From NCBI GenBank assembly GCA_043228905.1, contig JBHGNT010000014.1, forward strand, positions 20,026,001 to 20,090,000: 64,000 nt of DNA. The letters are read 5' to 3'. Positions 38,508 to 48,109 of this stretch are shown piece after piece (position 1 is the first letter of the stretch; every line of letters starts with the position of its first letter). The notes under the pieces were generated by a model. It worked only from the letters and a program-made list of their open reading frames with translations, had not been told where the DNA came from and did not search any database. The position numbers and the translations under genes were made by a program. This DNA comes from Azolla caroliniana (Eukaryota; Polypodiophyta).

Positions 38508-41477
38508 TCATTGTTCACCCAAATTGTCCAAAATACTTTGTTCCGGAGTTTCCAATTGTTCTTCCGGTTGTGGTTGTTGCGGCTGTGCTTGCTGCTGCTG
38601 CTGTGGTTGCGGTTGGGACTGAGACTGCTCCGCCTGCTCTATAGGCGGCTGCTCCGTTTGTTTCTTTGACTCCGGCATCCCCGTTTGACTGCTTCCGGTC
38701 CGGTCTCCTTCCAGTAACGGTTCCTCATCACTGAGGTTGACCGTAACCGGTTCTCGTGCTTTCTCTTCCCGGATCCGGGACCTCTCGTAGCTTTCAAACT
38801 GGATCTGCGCCTCCAGCCTGTCGTCGTCCAGCTGAGCTACAAGTTGCCGGACTTGCTCTAGTTGGTCCTCTGCCAAGGCTTGAAAGTCTTCGGCCAGCTC
38901 ATCTCTTATGCCGGTGAAGTCTTCGGAAGTCAGCATATAGCAATCATCTCCCTCCTTCCGCCGGTTCTCTACGTCAGTCCGGAGCAATTGGAGTTCCGCC
39001 GCGTTCGTGGCCCACTTGGTCCACCATTTGACGGAACCGTTGTCAATCAAGCTCTTGGTCTGGTTCAACCAGGCCCGCATGATATCCTGGATGCGACTTG
39101 CTCCCATTTGCGCTCTACTTTCCACAACTTGTCGTTCCTCCTTCAACTGCTTAATGAGATTAGCCGTATCCTCCGCCTGCTCTCTGTAGCGCGTCAGCTG
39201 CCCTTGATATGTTGTTTGCAGCCTCTGCAGTACCTCCGCCGCTCTTTCTTTTTCCGCCTGCTGTTGCCTGAGGAGCTCTGTCCGAACCTTCTCCGCCTCT
39301 TCCAACCGTCTTCTGGTTTCCGCTTGTTCCTTAGCGTATGCCGTTGCGGTCCGATCAACTGCTTGCCGGAGCTCATCCGTCCGTTCCTTGTGCTCCGTTT
39401 GCAACCGTTTATACTCCCGGTGCAAGTGCTCAAATTCCTCCGTTTTTTGTTTGAGCTTGCCGTTGATCTGGCGATGGTTCCGGTCCTCCCGGTCCTTTAG
39501 CTGCCGGAGTTCCTCTTTCAGGCGCTCTACTTCTGTTTCGGCGTTTCTCCGGAGCCTGTCCTTCTCTTGCAGCATTTTCTCCTTTTCCTCCTTGAGCCGG
39601 TCGTACGCTTGGTGGCCTTTTCGTAAGCTCTCCTCGGCCCGGCATAGATTCTCAGCAGTCTTTTTGAGTTCTGCCTCCGCTGCCGTCTTCAACTCTCTTT
39701 CGCGGCTCCTCAACGATTCTTGGGCAGCTAGCTCATCCTTTAAATCCGCAAGCTCTTGGGCTTGTGCTGCATTTCTCTCCGGAACGGTTTCCGTAGCCGG
39801 GGTCTGATTGCTATGTACAGGTTGATCTGACGCTTTATTCTGTACATTGCCCGGAGTCACCGGTGCTTGGACTTGTGTTGTCAAAGCCAATTGAGCCATT
39901 TCCCTTGTGACCCTGTCCAAGTCTTGTTCAAGGCTCCGGATTCTGGACCGGGCCGTCTCTAGATCTACGGTTGTGACGAGCAACCGTTCGTGGTGCGCTC
40001 TCTCCTCCGCCTCTATGTACTCGACCGCTCCGGTGATTTGCTCGCCTACCCACCGTAGCCACATGCTACTGGTGCCTTGCTGCTGTACTGGTCGTGTCGG
40101 CTCGTTCACTGTGGAATTGTCTGGCCTGAGTGCCTGTATCTGCCGTTCTGGTTCTACTCCTTGGCCGCCGTGTGTGCTGGCTGGGCTCGCCGGCTGTTGA
40201 GTTCCGGTTCTCGCCGTCTCCGGAGCCGTTGGAATGACTTCTTGTATAGAAGTCGACAAGGCCGGTTCTCTACGCACCGGTTCCGGTTCCTCCCTTGCGG
40301 TTTGCTCAGGTTGAGTTGGGGGCGTTTCTTCCTTTTGCGGATCCGAACGCTCCCCCGCTGTCCCGGCGGTCCTACTTCTTGACCGTCGTTGGAGGTGCTC
40401 TTCTGGCTCCTCCGTTTCCTCTTCCTGGGTAACGGCATGTTTCTGTGCCGTCAAGGGTTCCAGTTCCTTCTGTCCCGGTCGCCGTATGGTTATCTTAACG
40501 GGTCGGACCGGTGACACCTCCTCCGGTTCTGGGAGTCGTTTCTTCCCTTTCGTCGCCTTCGACGCCAGCAGCTGCTGTCGTTTAGACGCGGGTTTCGAGG
40601 TGCTTCCTTCCGATAATCTTGGCCGCTTCTTTGGCTGGACGGTCTCGACCGGCGGCACGAGCAATGTTATCCACTGAGCTACGGCAAACCACAGCTTCCG
40701 GCCCTCCTTGCCGTCCTTTCCTCGTACCATGTCGATTGCCGCGCACAAACCGTCTGCAATCAACACCGGCCAATCCACCTTGGTCCCTTCATAGGTGGCT
40801 ATGATCATCCCTGCCCGATTTTTTGGCATGACAGGGGGTCGGGGGTACACGTGGCCGTACTCATGGAGCACTCGAGCTATCTCCCTGAATAGCGGATCTT
40901 CGCCGCCCTGCGTTCGATAGCCTTTGCCGGCTAGAGAGTACTCACCGAAATATCGGATGAGTTGCTCCGAGGTTGGGTTATCGATCTGAAAGATACCTCC
41001 CTCCGGAAGGCCTGTTAGCGCACGGATCGCTTCCTCGATGATGACTTCCGTGTCGAGCTCCTTGATGACCCGGTCGGCTTCTTTGTGTGGTGGTGCCTCC
41101 ATGATGGTCAAGAACCCATCCAGTCCGTGTTGCCTGAGCCATTTCCTGGCCGCTTCCGACAGCGTTTGTGGGTCCATGTCTGCTTCGAGGTCGAGGAAAG
41201 ATGGCGAGGTAGAGTGGTGATGAGAGTGAGAGCGAGAGAGAGAGAGTTCCGAACGTGGGGGTTCTCTGAGTGCAAGTTCGCGTTTGCTAAGCTTCCACTG
41301 CCTTGGTGCTTCTGTGCTTCTTGGCTCGCGAAATGAAAAGCTCTCCATGCGTTCTGCTTTTTCTCTGTGCGTCTTGGCGCCTTTTCCGAGCATGCACACG
41401 TCGTGTACCATTTTAGTATTAAGTAGCGTGGCGGCTCTTAAATGCCCACTTCGTACCTTTTCGCTCCTTGCTTTCAC
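38508..41477 (-). CDS. Gypsy2 third ORF: large coiled-coil protein of unknown function
   Basis: Open for 989 codons from a GTG at 41477. The first sensible ATGs are at 41348 and 41177 (MDPQTLSEAARKWL), the latter giving 889 residues. Counting from 41177, residues about 1-190 look globular (LTGLPEGGIFQIDNP, LFREIARVLHEYGHVYPRPP, KVDWPVLIADGLCAAIDM). They loosely recall the plant-transposon domain found beside Tat/Athila pol genes. Residues about 190-450 are a low-complexity Lys/Glu/Pro linker with a possible nuclear localisation signal (KKRPRL). About 450-760 are a long charged heptad coiled coil (LKEELRQLKDREDRNHRQ). The end is Gln/Pro-rich. There is no membrane span or signal peptide, so an envelope role is unlikely. 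It lies downstream of pol in the same sense and is uninterrupted, implying selection or youth. Confidence 0.85.
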   Translation of the reverse strand: MKARSEKVRSGHLRAATLLNTKMVHDVCMLGKGAKTHREKAERMESFSFREPRSTEAPRQWKLSKRELALREPPRSELSLSRSHSHHHSTSPSFLDLEADMDPQTLSEAARKWLRQHGLDGFLTIMEAPPHKEADRVIKELDTEVIIEEAIRALTGLPEGGIFQIDNPTSEQLIRYFGEYSLAGKGYRTQGGEDPLFREIARVLHEYGHVYPRPPVMPKNRAGMIIATYEGTKVDWPVLIADGLCAAIDMVRGKDGKEGRKLWFAVAQWITLLVPPVETVQPKKRPRLSEGSTSKPASKRQQLLASKATKGKKRLPEPEEVSPVRPVKITIRRPGQKELEPLTAQKHAVTQEEETEEPEEHLQRRSRSRTAGTAGERSDPQKEETPPTQPEQTAREEPEPVRREPALSTSIQEVIPTAPETARTGTQQPASPASTHGGQGVEPERQIQALRPDNSTVNEPTRPVQQQGTSSMWLRWVGEQITGAVEYIEAEERAHHERLLVTTVDLETARSRIRSLEQDLDRVTREMAQLALTTQVQAPVTPGNVQNKASDQPVHSNQTPATETVPERNAAQAQELADLKDELAAQESLRSRERELKTAAEAELKKTAENLCRAEESLRKGHQAYDRLKEEKEKMLQEKDRLRRNAETEVERLKEELRQLKDREDRNHRQINGKLKQKTEEFEHLHREYKRLQTEHKERTDELRQAVDRTATAYAKEQAETRRRLEEAEKVRTELLRQQQAEKERAAEVLQRLQTTYQGQLTRYREQAEDTANLIKQLKEERQVVESRAQMGASRIQDIMRAWLNQTKSLIDNGSVKWWTKWATNAAELQLLRTDVENRRKEGDDCYMLTSEDFTGIRDELAEDFQALAEDQLEQVRQLVAQLDDDRLEAQIQFESYERSRIREEKAREPVTVNLSDEEPLLEGDRTGSSQTGMPESKKQTEQPPIEQAEQSQSQPQPQQQQQAQPQQPQPEEQLETPEQSILDNLGEQ

Positions 41478-41504
41478 GTCCGTTCATACCTCGATTTTTA
41501 ATGA

Positions 41505-41555
41505 TTTCTCTTTCTCTTTTTTTTTTCTTTTTTTTTTCTTTTTTTCTTTTTATGA
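41505..41555 (-). other. internal A/G-rich tract between pol and third ORF
   Basis: In element sense about 45 nearly uninterrupted purines (A-runs spaced by G, ending GAGAAAGAGAAA) lie between the pol stop and the third ORF. It is the strongest polypurine tract in the element. Confidence 0.6.
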
Positions 41556-41567
41556 CGGTATGTGATC

Positions 41568-44500
41568 TTACACATCCGTAGGTCCCTTCGGACCCTTACC
41601 GTTTTCCTTACGGGTTGCCGTGTCTTCCTTTGCCTCTGCTATGGGTTCCCCGTCGTCTTTTTCTTCCATCCGTACCGTTCCCGGACAGGTTCCCGGTATA
41701 GTGCCGGTGGGCTGCATAAACGGGTTACTTGGCATCGGTCCTTTATAGGGCTTTAGTCTAAATCCGTTGACCCACTTGCCTAGCACTTCACCGGCAAGTG
41801 TCCCTAACTGATAGGACCCGTTGTATTCCCGTGTCAGCCAATATGGGCCTGTCCATCTAAACCAGAGTTTACCCGGCATCTTGCCCATCCTCGTTTGGAA
41901 TACTAGCACCGGCTTCCCGATTTCGAACATCTTCTCATTACCTTTCCGGTGACGGTCAACGAACGCTTTCCGTCGTCGTTGCTCCAGTTCCATGTGTAGG
42001 ATGCTGGCCAGCCGTTGCTCCTCCAGTTCGCATAGTGCTGCTAGCCGCATTTCCTCCGACTCCTTTTCATTCAGCCGTTCCCGTAGTTGGATCCGTAAGC
42101 TTGGTACCTGAAATTCCACCGGCATGACCGCCTCTAAGCCGAACGCTAACCGGAACGGCGTTGTCCGGATACTTGTTTTGTATGCCGTTCGGTACGCCCA
42201 TAGCGCGCTATGGAGCTTTGTATCCCAGTCCGTCTGGTTTTCATTGACGATTTTGCGGAGAATGTTCTGCAGCGTTTTGTTGGTGGACTCTGCTAACCCG
42301 TTCGCTTGTGGGTAGTAGTACAGTGTGCTCCGTTTATGGACCACGGCATAGAACGTTGTTAAGCTTTCAACTACCTGGCCGAGGAAGTGCCCTCCTTGGT
42401 CGCTGATTAATTCAATCGGACATCCATATCGGCCCCAAATGTTCTCGTACAGGAATTTTGCTGTGGATGACGCGGTATTGTCTCTCAAGGCCTTAGCCTC
42501 CACCCATTTAGTGCAATAATCTGTTGCCACGATGACATAACGATTACCCGTTCTCATTGCCGGTGGCTTGAACGGTCCGACAAAATCCAACCCCCACTTC
42601 TGGAATGGCTCTAGTGGAAGTACCGGTTGGTGTGGCATCCGTGCTTGCTCCGTAGGCTGGCCCATTCGTTGGCATAGGTCACATTCCTTAGCGTACTTGA
42701 CGGTGTCTTTTAACGTCGTGGGCCACCATAAGCCGCTCTGCCATACTTTCCTTGCTGTCGCTTCCCCGGCATAGTGTCCTCCGGCAACCCCACAGTGTGC
42801 TTCCCTTAAGATTACTTGTTTCTCGTCACTACGGACTGCCCGTCTCCATATTCCATCTGCTCCCTTGTGGTAGAGAGTGTCCCGTAACAGACAGAAATTG
42901 CGGCTCTGCACCGCCAGTCGTTTCCTCTCATCCCGGTTCATTTCCTCCGGTGGCAGGCCCGTGCTTAGGAACTGGTGCATGTTTGTCAGCCACCTATCTT
43001 CTGATGCCACCGTGTCGTCCGCTGCCGTTTCCGGGGTGATACGGAATAACTCTGCGTCCGGGAATTCATCCGATACTCCGTCGCCTGATTCTCCGGACTC
43101 TAACCGGCTCAGGTAGTCTGCTACGGCATGTTGGATACCGGGCCGGTGGAAGATCTCGAATTCGAACTCCTGCAACAGCAAGGTCCAACGGGCCAACTTA
43201 CCGGTCAGGGACGCCTTGGACACTAAGTACAAGAGCGCCGAGTGATCCACATGAAAGGAGAACTTCCTTCCCAATAGGTAATGACGAAACTTTGTGACAT
43301 TGTAGATCATGCCCAGGGCCTCCCGTTCCGTCGTCGAATAGTTCTTCTCCGCTTGGGACAGCTTCCGGCTGGCGTAATATACCGGCCGGTACCATTTAGG
43401 CTCCGTAAGTTGCATTAAGGCGCTGCCGATAGCGATGTCGGAAGCGTCAACGAACACATGAAATTCCTTGCTCCAATCCGGAGGCTGCACGACGGGTGCT
43501 TGCGACAAAAGAACCTTCAGGGCATTGTATGCCGTATCCTCTGTATCCGTCCATTGGAACGATGTCCGATGTACCGCGGTGTGTAATGGTGTAGCCAAGT
43601 CAGCCAAGTGACGGAGCATCCGGCTGTGCCACTGGATCTGTCCTAAGAATCGGCTTAGTGCTTTGGCCGTTTTCGGCGCCGGTGCCCCTAGTATCGCGTT
43701 TACTTTGTCCGGGTCGACCGCAATGCCCTCCTTACTTACAATGTGTCCCAGTAAGATTCCACTTGAAACCCCAAAGGTGCATTTTGCTGGGTTTAAGCTT
43801 AGCCGGTATAACCTACACTTTTCAAGGCATAACCGTAGGTGCTGCAAATGGTCTTTTTCCCGGCTATAGACTGCAAAGTCATCCAGGAAAACCTGCATGA
43901 AGGCAGGAATGTATTCGCCGAAGATCTCCATGATGATTCGCTGGAAAGTTGTTGGTGCCGTTTTTAGTCCGAACATCATTACTACGGCCACAAACACCCC
44001 CCATTCGGTGACGAACGTTGTCTTCTCCTGGTCGTCAGGGTGCATCCGGATTTGATTGTATCCGCTGAACCCGTCTAAAAAGCTATAAACTTCATGGCCG
44101 GCGACGACATCCAGTACTCCATCCGTAAACGGAAGAGGGAATGCATCCGTAATTGTGGCTGCATTTAGTTTCCTGTAATCTACACACACACGGATTTTAC
44201 TGTTCTTCTTTGGTACGACGACGATGGGGCTCAGCCACGTCGCTTTCTTTACCAGCCGGATGAAGCCCACTCTTAGGAGTTTGTCGATTTCCTCCTTCAC
44301 TTTGGCGGCGTAGTTGGGGTTCATTCGGTAACGTCTTTGCGCCACTGGTTTCGCGTCCTTGCCTAAGTGGATCTGATGCTGATATAATTGAGGGTCCAGC
44401 CCTCGCATGTCTTCGTATGACCAGGCGAATACGTCGCGAAACTCCGTGAGAAGTTTGATCATCGCCGCTTTATCTTCGGGCTTCATTTCTTTGGCGATGT

Positions 44501-45338
44501 GTACCGGCTTTGATTCGTCCTTGCTTCCTAAGTTCACTTCGTCGAGCTGGGATGTTTTTACCCGTTGGGAAACGACCATTTCCCGTTCCAACGCTTCCTG
44601 TGCTTGCCGTAATTCCCGAATCGAATCTTTGTCTGGTTCGGCTTCGGTTTCATCCCGCTGCGGCAAGTATGGCGCTACGGCTTCAACTACGTCAATCTCG
44701 AAGAGTGGTATGATCTTCGGGTGTTCCTCCAAGTACTGGGCTTCTTCGTCGTCTGCCAACCCTTCAAGCATATTCACGCATTCCGCATACATCGGTGTGC
44801 ATTCCTTACCGTTGCTCGTCCGTGGTTGTGTCGGTACCCGGACCTTGGCTTTTCCGCGCCGGAAGGTAATCATATTTTTCCGCCAATTTTGCTTGATGTG
44901 TGCTGTTTTCAACCATGGTCTGCCCAGCAATAGTGGGTACGCGCCTTGCGCCTGTAGCTGCAGCACTACAACCGAGATGTGAAATGTGTGACCTCCTATG
45001 GTGACTTCCAATTCCCATATTAAGCCCGTCGGCCGTACAGAGCTCGTATCCGCCATCCGTAGCCAGAACGGACATGGCTCCCATTCATGTATACCCAAGG
45101 CATCACACGTGTGGAGGCTTATTACGTTCACCCCGGAACCTCCATCGATTACTGTGCCGGGAAGTTCGTGCCCTTTGACAATAGCTGTAATCACCGGACT
45201 ACTAGTGTCCACCACCGTCGGTCCCTCCTCCGGATTCGAGAAGAGGACTGGTGCCGGTGGGGCTATACCGTCTGTCATGACCGTTTTTAGTCCTTCCGTA
45301 AATCGCGGCACGAGCTGCAAGAATCTTCCTAATGGCAA
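41568..45338 (-). CDS. Gypsy2 pol: protease, RT, RNase H, integrase
   Basis: 1256 codons, in the same frame as gag and separated from it by UAA at 45363-45365. The given start is TTG, so translation by read-through is more likely than independent initiation. Protease reads IDGGSGVNVIS (D-G-G at the active site). RT carries SPIVVVPKKNSKIRVCVDYR and the catalytic FLDD (QVFLDDFAVYS). RNase H begins FHVFVDASDIAIGSALMQ. Integrase shows HCGVAGGHYAG..CDLCQ zinc binding and D..D..E in GLDFVGPF, ISDQGGHF and GLAESTNKTL, then a GPY-like WFRWTGPYWL. No chromodomain was seen. All catalytic motifs are intact. Confidence 0.92.
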   Translation of the reverse strand: MPLGRFLQLVPRFTEGLKTVMTDGIAPPAPVLFSNPEEGPTVVDTSSPVITAIVKGHELPGTVIDGGSGVNVISLHTCDALGIHEWEPCPFWLRMADTSSVRPTGLIWELEVTIGGHTFHISVVVLQLQAQGAYPLLLGRPWLKTAHIKQNWRKNMITFRRGKAKVRVPTQPRTSNGKECTPMYAECVNMLEGLADDEEAQYLEEHPKIIPLFEIDVVEAVAPYLPQRDETEAEPDKDSIRELRQAQEALEREMVVSQRVKTSQLDEVNLGSKDESKPVHIAKEMKPEDKAAMIKLLTEFRDVFAWSYEDMRGLDPQLYQHQIHLGKDAKPVAQRRYRMNPNYAAKVKEEIDKLLRVGFIRLVKKATWLSPIVVVPKKNSKIRVCVDYRKLNAATITDAFPLPFTDGVLDVVAGHEVYSFLDGFSGYNQIRMHPDDQEKTTFVTEWGVFVAVVMMFGLKTAPTTFQRIIMEIFGEYIPAFMQVFLDDFAVYSREKDHLQHLRLCLEKCRLYRLSLNPAKCTFGVSSGILLGHIVSKEGIAVDPDKVNAILGAPAPKTAKALSRFLGQIQWHSRMLRHLADLATPLHTAVHRTSFQWTDTEDTAYNALKVLLSQAPVVQPPDWSKEFHVFVDASDIAIGSALMQLTEPKWYRPVYYASRKLSQAEKNYSTTEREALGMIYNVTKFRHYLLGRKFSFHVDHSALLYLVSKASLTGKLARWTLLLQEFEFEIFHRPGIQHAVADYLSRLESGESGDGVSDEFPDAELFRITPETAADDTVASEDRWLTNMHQFLSTGLPPEEMNRDERKRLAVQSRNFCLLRDTLYHKGADGIWRRAVRSDEKQVILREAHCGVAGGHYAGEATARKVWQSGLWWPTTLKDTVKYAKECDLCQRMGQPTEQARMPHQPVLPLEPFQKWGLDFVGPFKPPAMRTGNRYVIVATDYCTKWVEAKALRDNTASSTAKFLYENIWGRYGCPIELISDQGGHFLGQVVESLTTFYAVVHKRSTLYYYPQANGLAESTNKTLQNILRKIVNENQTDWDTKLHSALWAYRTAYKTSIRTTPFRLAFGLEAVMPVEFQVPSLRIQLRERLNEKESEEMRLAALCELEEQRLASILHMELEQRRRKAFVDRHRKGNEKMFEIGKPVLVFQTRMGKMPGKLWFRWTGPYWLTREYNGSYQLGTLAGEVLGKWVNGFRLKPYKGPMPSNPFMQPTGTIPGTCPGTVRMEEKDDGEPIAEAKEDTATRKENGKGPKGPTDV

Positions 45339-45362
45339 CGTGATCTGACATTCTTGCAGTGC

Positions 45363-46106
45363 TTACCATGTCTCGTTTTCTTGGTGGCTACCGCCGGCAC
45401 TCCCTATGGTATTCGCCTTTTGCCGTTCCGCGTCCGCGACGTTCCTTTCATTGGCTTCCTTCACCCATTCCGTCGCCTGTTTTCGTATGGCCTCTTGTGT
45501 TTCCCACTCTTTGGCCATGCCTTTCGACCGTGTGGTTACTTGCTGTACATCCGCCACTTCCGGAACCACCATATTAACTGCTGGTCGTTTATCGTAGCTC
45601 TTTGCCGGGCACTGGTTACTGTAGTGGCCTTCCTGCCTGCAGTAATAGCAGTACTCTTTACGGGTATTGCTGGATTCAGCATTGCTGGTATCCGGAGTCG
45701 GTCCCGTAGTGAGTGGTGCGTTCTGTGCCGGTTGGCTCCTTGGGGTTCCATGTTCCGGGTCCCTAGTGTGACCACCTTTCTTGAAATTACGTTTCTTATT
45801 ATTCTTATTTTTATTTCGGTAGTCCGGTCGTGGTGGATCGTAAAATCGGCCGTAGTCCTCCTGGTGCCTTCGGTAACCAGGGGAATGGTCTCTGTCGTAT
45901 TGCTCGTGTCGTCTGTTGGACTCCCGATAACGGTCCGATCGCTCATACCGGTCGTAGTTATCATGCCGGTCCCCGTACCGGCCATCATTCTCTTGTCTGT
46001 CTCCGTACCGGACATCCTGTGCCGGTCGGTACCGGTTCATTCTTTGCCAACGATCGTCATCTTCGTCTCGGCTGCTTCTTGGCTCGATCCGTCGGACGAG
46101 TGGTGC
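45363..46106 (-). CDS. Gypsy2 gag C-terminal part beyond an in-frame stop
   Basis: Continues the gag frame after the UAA at 46107-46109; the first Met is at 46040. Highly charged Arg/Asp/Tyr repeats (RYGDRQEND, DRYERSDRYRE) precede a third CCHC knuckle (CYYCRQEGHYSNQC), and a charged tail runs to the UAA at 45363-45365. It has no start of its own in a convincing context. It is best read as the nucleocapsid end of gag reached by read-through, or as evidence of a single inactivating mutation. Confidence 0.75.
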   Translation of the reverse strand, partial: APLVRRIEPRSSRDEDDDRWQRMNRYRPAQDVRYGDRQENDGRYGDRHDNYDRYERSDRYRESNRRHEQYDRDHSPGYRRHQEDYGRFYDPPRPDYRNKNKNNKKRNFKKGGHTRDPEHGTPRSQPAQNAPLTTGPTPDTSNAESSNTRKEYCYYCRQEGHYSNQCPAKSYDKRPAVNMVVPEVADVQQVTTRSKGMAKEWETQEAIRKQATEWVKEANERNVADAERQKANTIGSAGGSHQENETW

Positions 46107-47453
46107 TTATCGATTTAACAGGTTATACTCGCACCGGTCCGTTGTATGACTCTTGGATTGACAAATCACACACTGAGTTCGCATGGTGCACTCCACTGCC
46201 GAGTGTCCGGCATTCAAGCAGATTGTGCATTGAATTGCCTGCCGGAACCGGAGATCTTCATCGGTGGGTAACGCCCGTTGCAGTGTTCCCAGTGTAAGCC
46301 ATGAGCTTGACTTTTCCATTTCTCTGACCCGGTCAATGACCTGGTCAATGGTGCTTCCTCGAAAGTCGATTACCGTACACACCGTGCGTAACGGTTCCCT
46401 GAGTGCGTTTAAAAATATCGTCCGTAATTCCTCCTCCGGGGGTGCACGGGCAAGCTGGCTATGCATTCGTTGGAAACGGATGACGAATTGGGGAATGCTT
46501 TCCCCTGCCTCCTGTCGGATCGTATAAAACAGGCCCACCATTGTCGTCTCGTCGACCTCCTTGTGGAAAAAATGCAAGAATTTTGCTTTTAATTCTGCAA
46601 AAGTTGTGATGGTCGCCGGGTCCTGCGTCCGCCGCCATCGTGTCGCTGGTCCTTCCAACGTGACCCCGAATTCCGCTATCTTCGAGCGTTCTTCTTCCTC
46701 CGGTGTCATTCGCTGGGACGTGTGATTTGCTTCCCATGTCTGCTCGAAGGCATGAACATGCGCTTCCGCGTCCGGATCATCGCAATACTTTGAGTATTGG
46801 AATGGCATGTCGTCGTCCAGTATTAGGCCGCGGTTTAGTGGCGTTTGTTGATATCTTTCCGGTTTTCTCTCCGGTTCTACTTCCGGTTCTTTTGCCGGTG
46901 CTTTTTCCGGTTCCTCTTCCGATTCTTTTTCCGGTTCCTTCACCGGCTCTTCTTCCGGTACCTTCACCGGCTCTTTCGTTGGTGTCGGTGGCTTTGCTTC
47001 TTCCACTTCCGGTGTTGGTGGGTTGACGGCTTCCGTTTGCGGTTCCGGATAGCCCTGGTCGAACGGTTCCGGTTCTGGAGTCGGCACGGTATCCGACCCG
47101 TCGTCCTCCGGGCCGCCGAGGGTATCGTTGCTGCTCCGGTAGTTCGTGTGCACGCTGTATCCCCCTTCGGAATCCGATTCGTAGGCTGAAAAGGCTTCTG
47201 CCTCGTTTTCTCCGCTTGCCAGCGCCTCGAGGAGGCGTTCGGTTTCCCGGAGACTACTTAGACCGCGTCCGTCGTCTTGGTCGCGAGTTTGCTGTAACCG
47301 AAGAGATTCCTCCACGACTCTCCGGATCTCGTTGGAGAACGAACGATCCGAGCGAATTTCTTGCGCTGCTTGCTGGAAAGTCTCACGCCGGCTTTGCCGT
47401 TCGGCGAGGCGTCGAGCTCGGTCTGTAACCAGGTCGTGCGTTGGTCTCGTCAT
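46107..47453 (-). CDS. Gypsy2 gag
   Basis: 448 codons from an ATG at 47453. An acidic Pro/Glu repeat region (KEPEVEPERKPERY) lies around residues 140-200. The retrotransposon-gag core follows near 210-370 (TRWRRTQDPATITTFAELKA, PQFVIRFQRMHSQLARAPPE). The end carries two tandem CCHC knuckles (CTICLNAGHSAVEC and CVICQSKSHTTDRC). The frame ends in UAA, after which the same frame stays open to 45363. Confidence 0.88.
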   Translation of the reverse strand: MTRPTHDLVTDRARRLAERQSRRETFQQAAQEIRSDRSFSNEIRRVVEESLRLQQTRDQDDGRGLSSLRETERLLEALASGENEAEAFSAYESDSEGGYSVHTNYRSSNDTLGGPEDDGSDTVPTPEPEPFDQGYPEPQTEAVNPPTPEVEEAKPPTPTKEPVKVPEEEPVKEPEKESEEEPEKAPAKEPEVEPERKPERYQQTPLNRGLILDDDMPFQYSKYCDDPDAEAHVHAFEQTWEANHTSQRMTPEEEERSKIAEFGVTLEGPATRWRRTQDPATITTFAELKAKFLHFFHKEVDETTMVGLFYTIRQEAGESIPQFVIRFQRMHSQLARAPPEEELRTIFLNALREPLRTVCTVIDFRGSTIDQVIDRVREMEKSSSWLTLGTLQRALPTDEDLRFRQAIQCTICLNAGHSAVECTMRTQCVICQSKSHTTDRCEYNLLNR

Positions 47454-47484
47454 CCATTAAGCCGTCGTTCGCTGCGAGAAAGCA

Positions 47485-47500
47485 GGAATCGTGGTCACCA
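47485..47500 (-). other. Gypsy2 candidate primer-binding site
   Basis: Six bases inside the 5' LTR the sense strand reads TGGTGACCACGATTCC. A tRNA ending ..CGTGGTCA-CCA would pair. Some tRNA-Arg species have such an acceptor stem and tRNA-Arg is used by Ogre-type elements, but the exact tRNA was not verified. Confidence 0.45.
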
Positions 47501-47506
47501 AAACTG

Positions 47507-47925
47507 TGTTATTCTCTGACCGGACAAGGCCTAACACAAGGTGTCACGGAGACACCTCACCAAAGGGTGATTACGGCATAGGATTAAGACTCAACGATTA
47601 CACCGACTTACGTAGGTTACACGATTAAAGCGCTTTTGTTAATTACACGCGTAAGATATAACAGTAAGTACAGAACGGAAATCAACACAGAAGTATAAAC
47701 ACCATACGCTCTATTAATTATCCGCTGCGATTACAATGGGGTCTGGGCCTTTAAATAGGTTTCTGGCCCGTAGTACAAAACGGTGCCTATCGCACCTATT
47801 CGGGATCCGTCCGGATCTGGAACGGCATACCGTTTCCAGTCCGTCCGTCCACACTATGCTTATTTACAACCATACTTAATTAATTTCTTCACTCCGTATT
47901 TTGGACTCCTTGCCGGCCGGTAACA
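47507..47925 (-). repeat. Gypsy2 5' LTR
   Basis: 419 bp, 415 of 419 bases identical to the other LTR by direct comparison. Followed by the target duplication caact at 47926-47930. Confidence 0.95.
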
Positions 47926-48109
47926 CAACTTAAATACCACATGTTTCTTTCTTATAATATATCAGCATCTACATAGATGTTGTACATAGAGACATATGCA
48001 ATCACATGTGATTCATCCAGACTCATTGTTTCTTTAAAAGCTTGCTTTCCAAGCTCTACATTTCCAGAGTTTCGACAAGCACCTAATAGTCAGCCACATC
48101 ACGGTATTG

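Larger units (their letters stand above)
38037..47925 (-). mobile_element. Gypsy2: Ty3/gypsy LTR retrotransposon with extra ORF (9.9 kb)
   Basis: Two 419-bp LTRs start TGTTA and end TAACA and differ at four positions, all transitions. They are flanked by a perfect 5-bp target duplication caact (38032-38036 and 47926-47930). Minus-sense order: 5' LTR, primer site, gag (interrupted), pol (PR-RT-RH-IN), A/G-rich tract, a third long ORF, 3' LTR. The integrase lacks a visible chromodomain. The extra 3' ORF recalls the additional ORFs of Tat/Athila-class plant elements. The insertion is recent. Confidence 0.95.

Noticed and set aside
38508-41477. Envelope gene of an errantivirus-like element
   Set aside because: The third Gypsy2 ORF has no signal peptide, membrane anchor or cleavage motif; it is a soluble coiled-coil protein.
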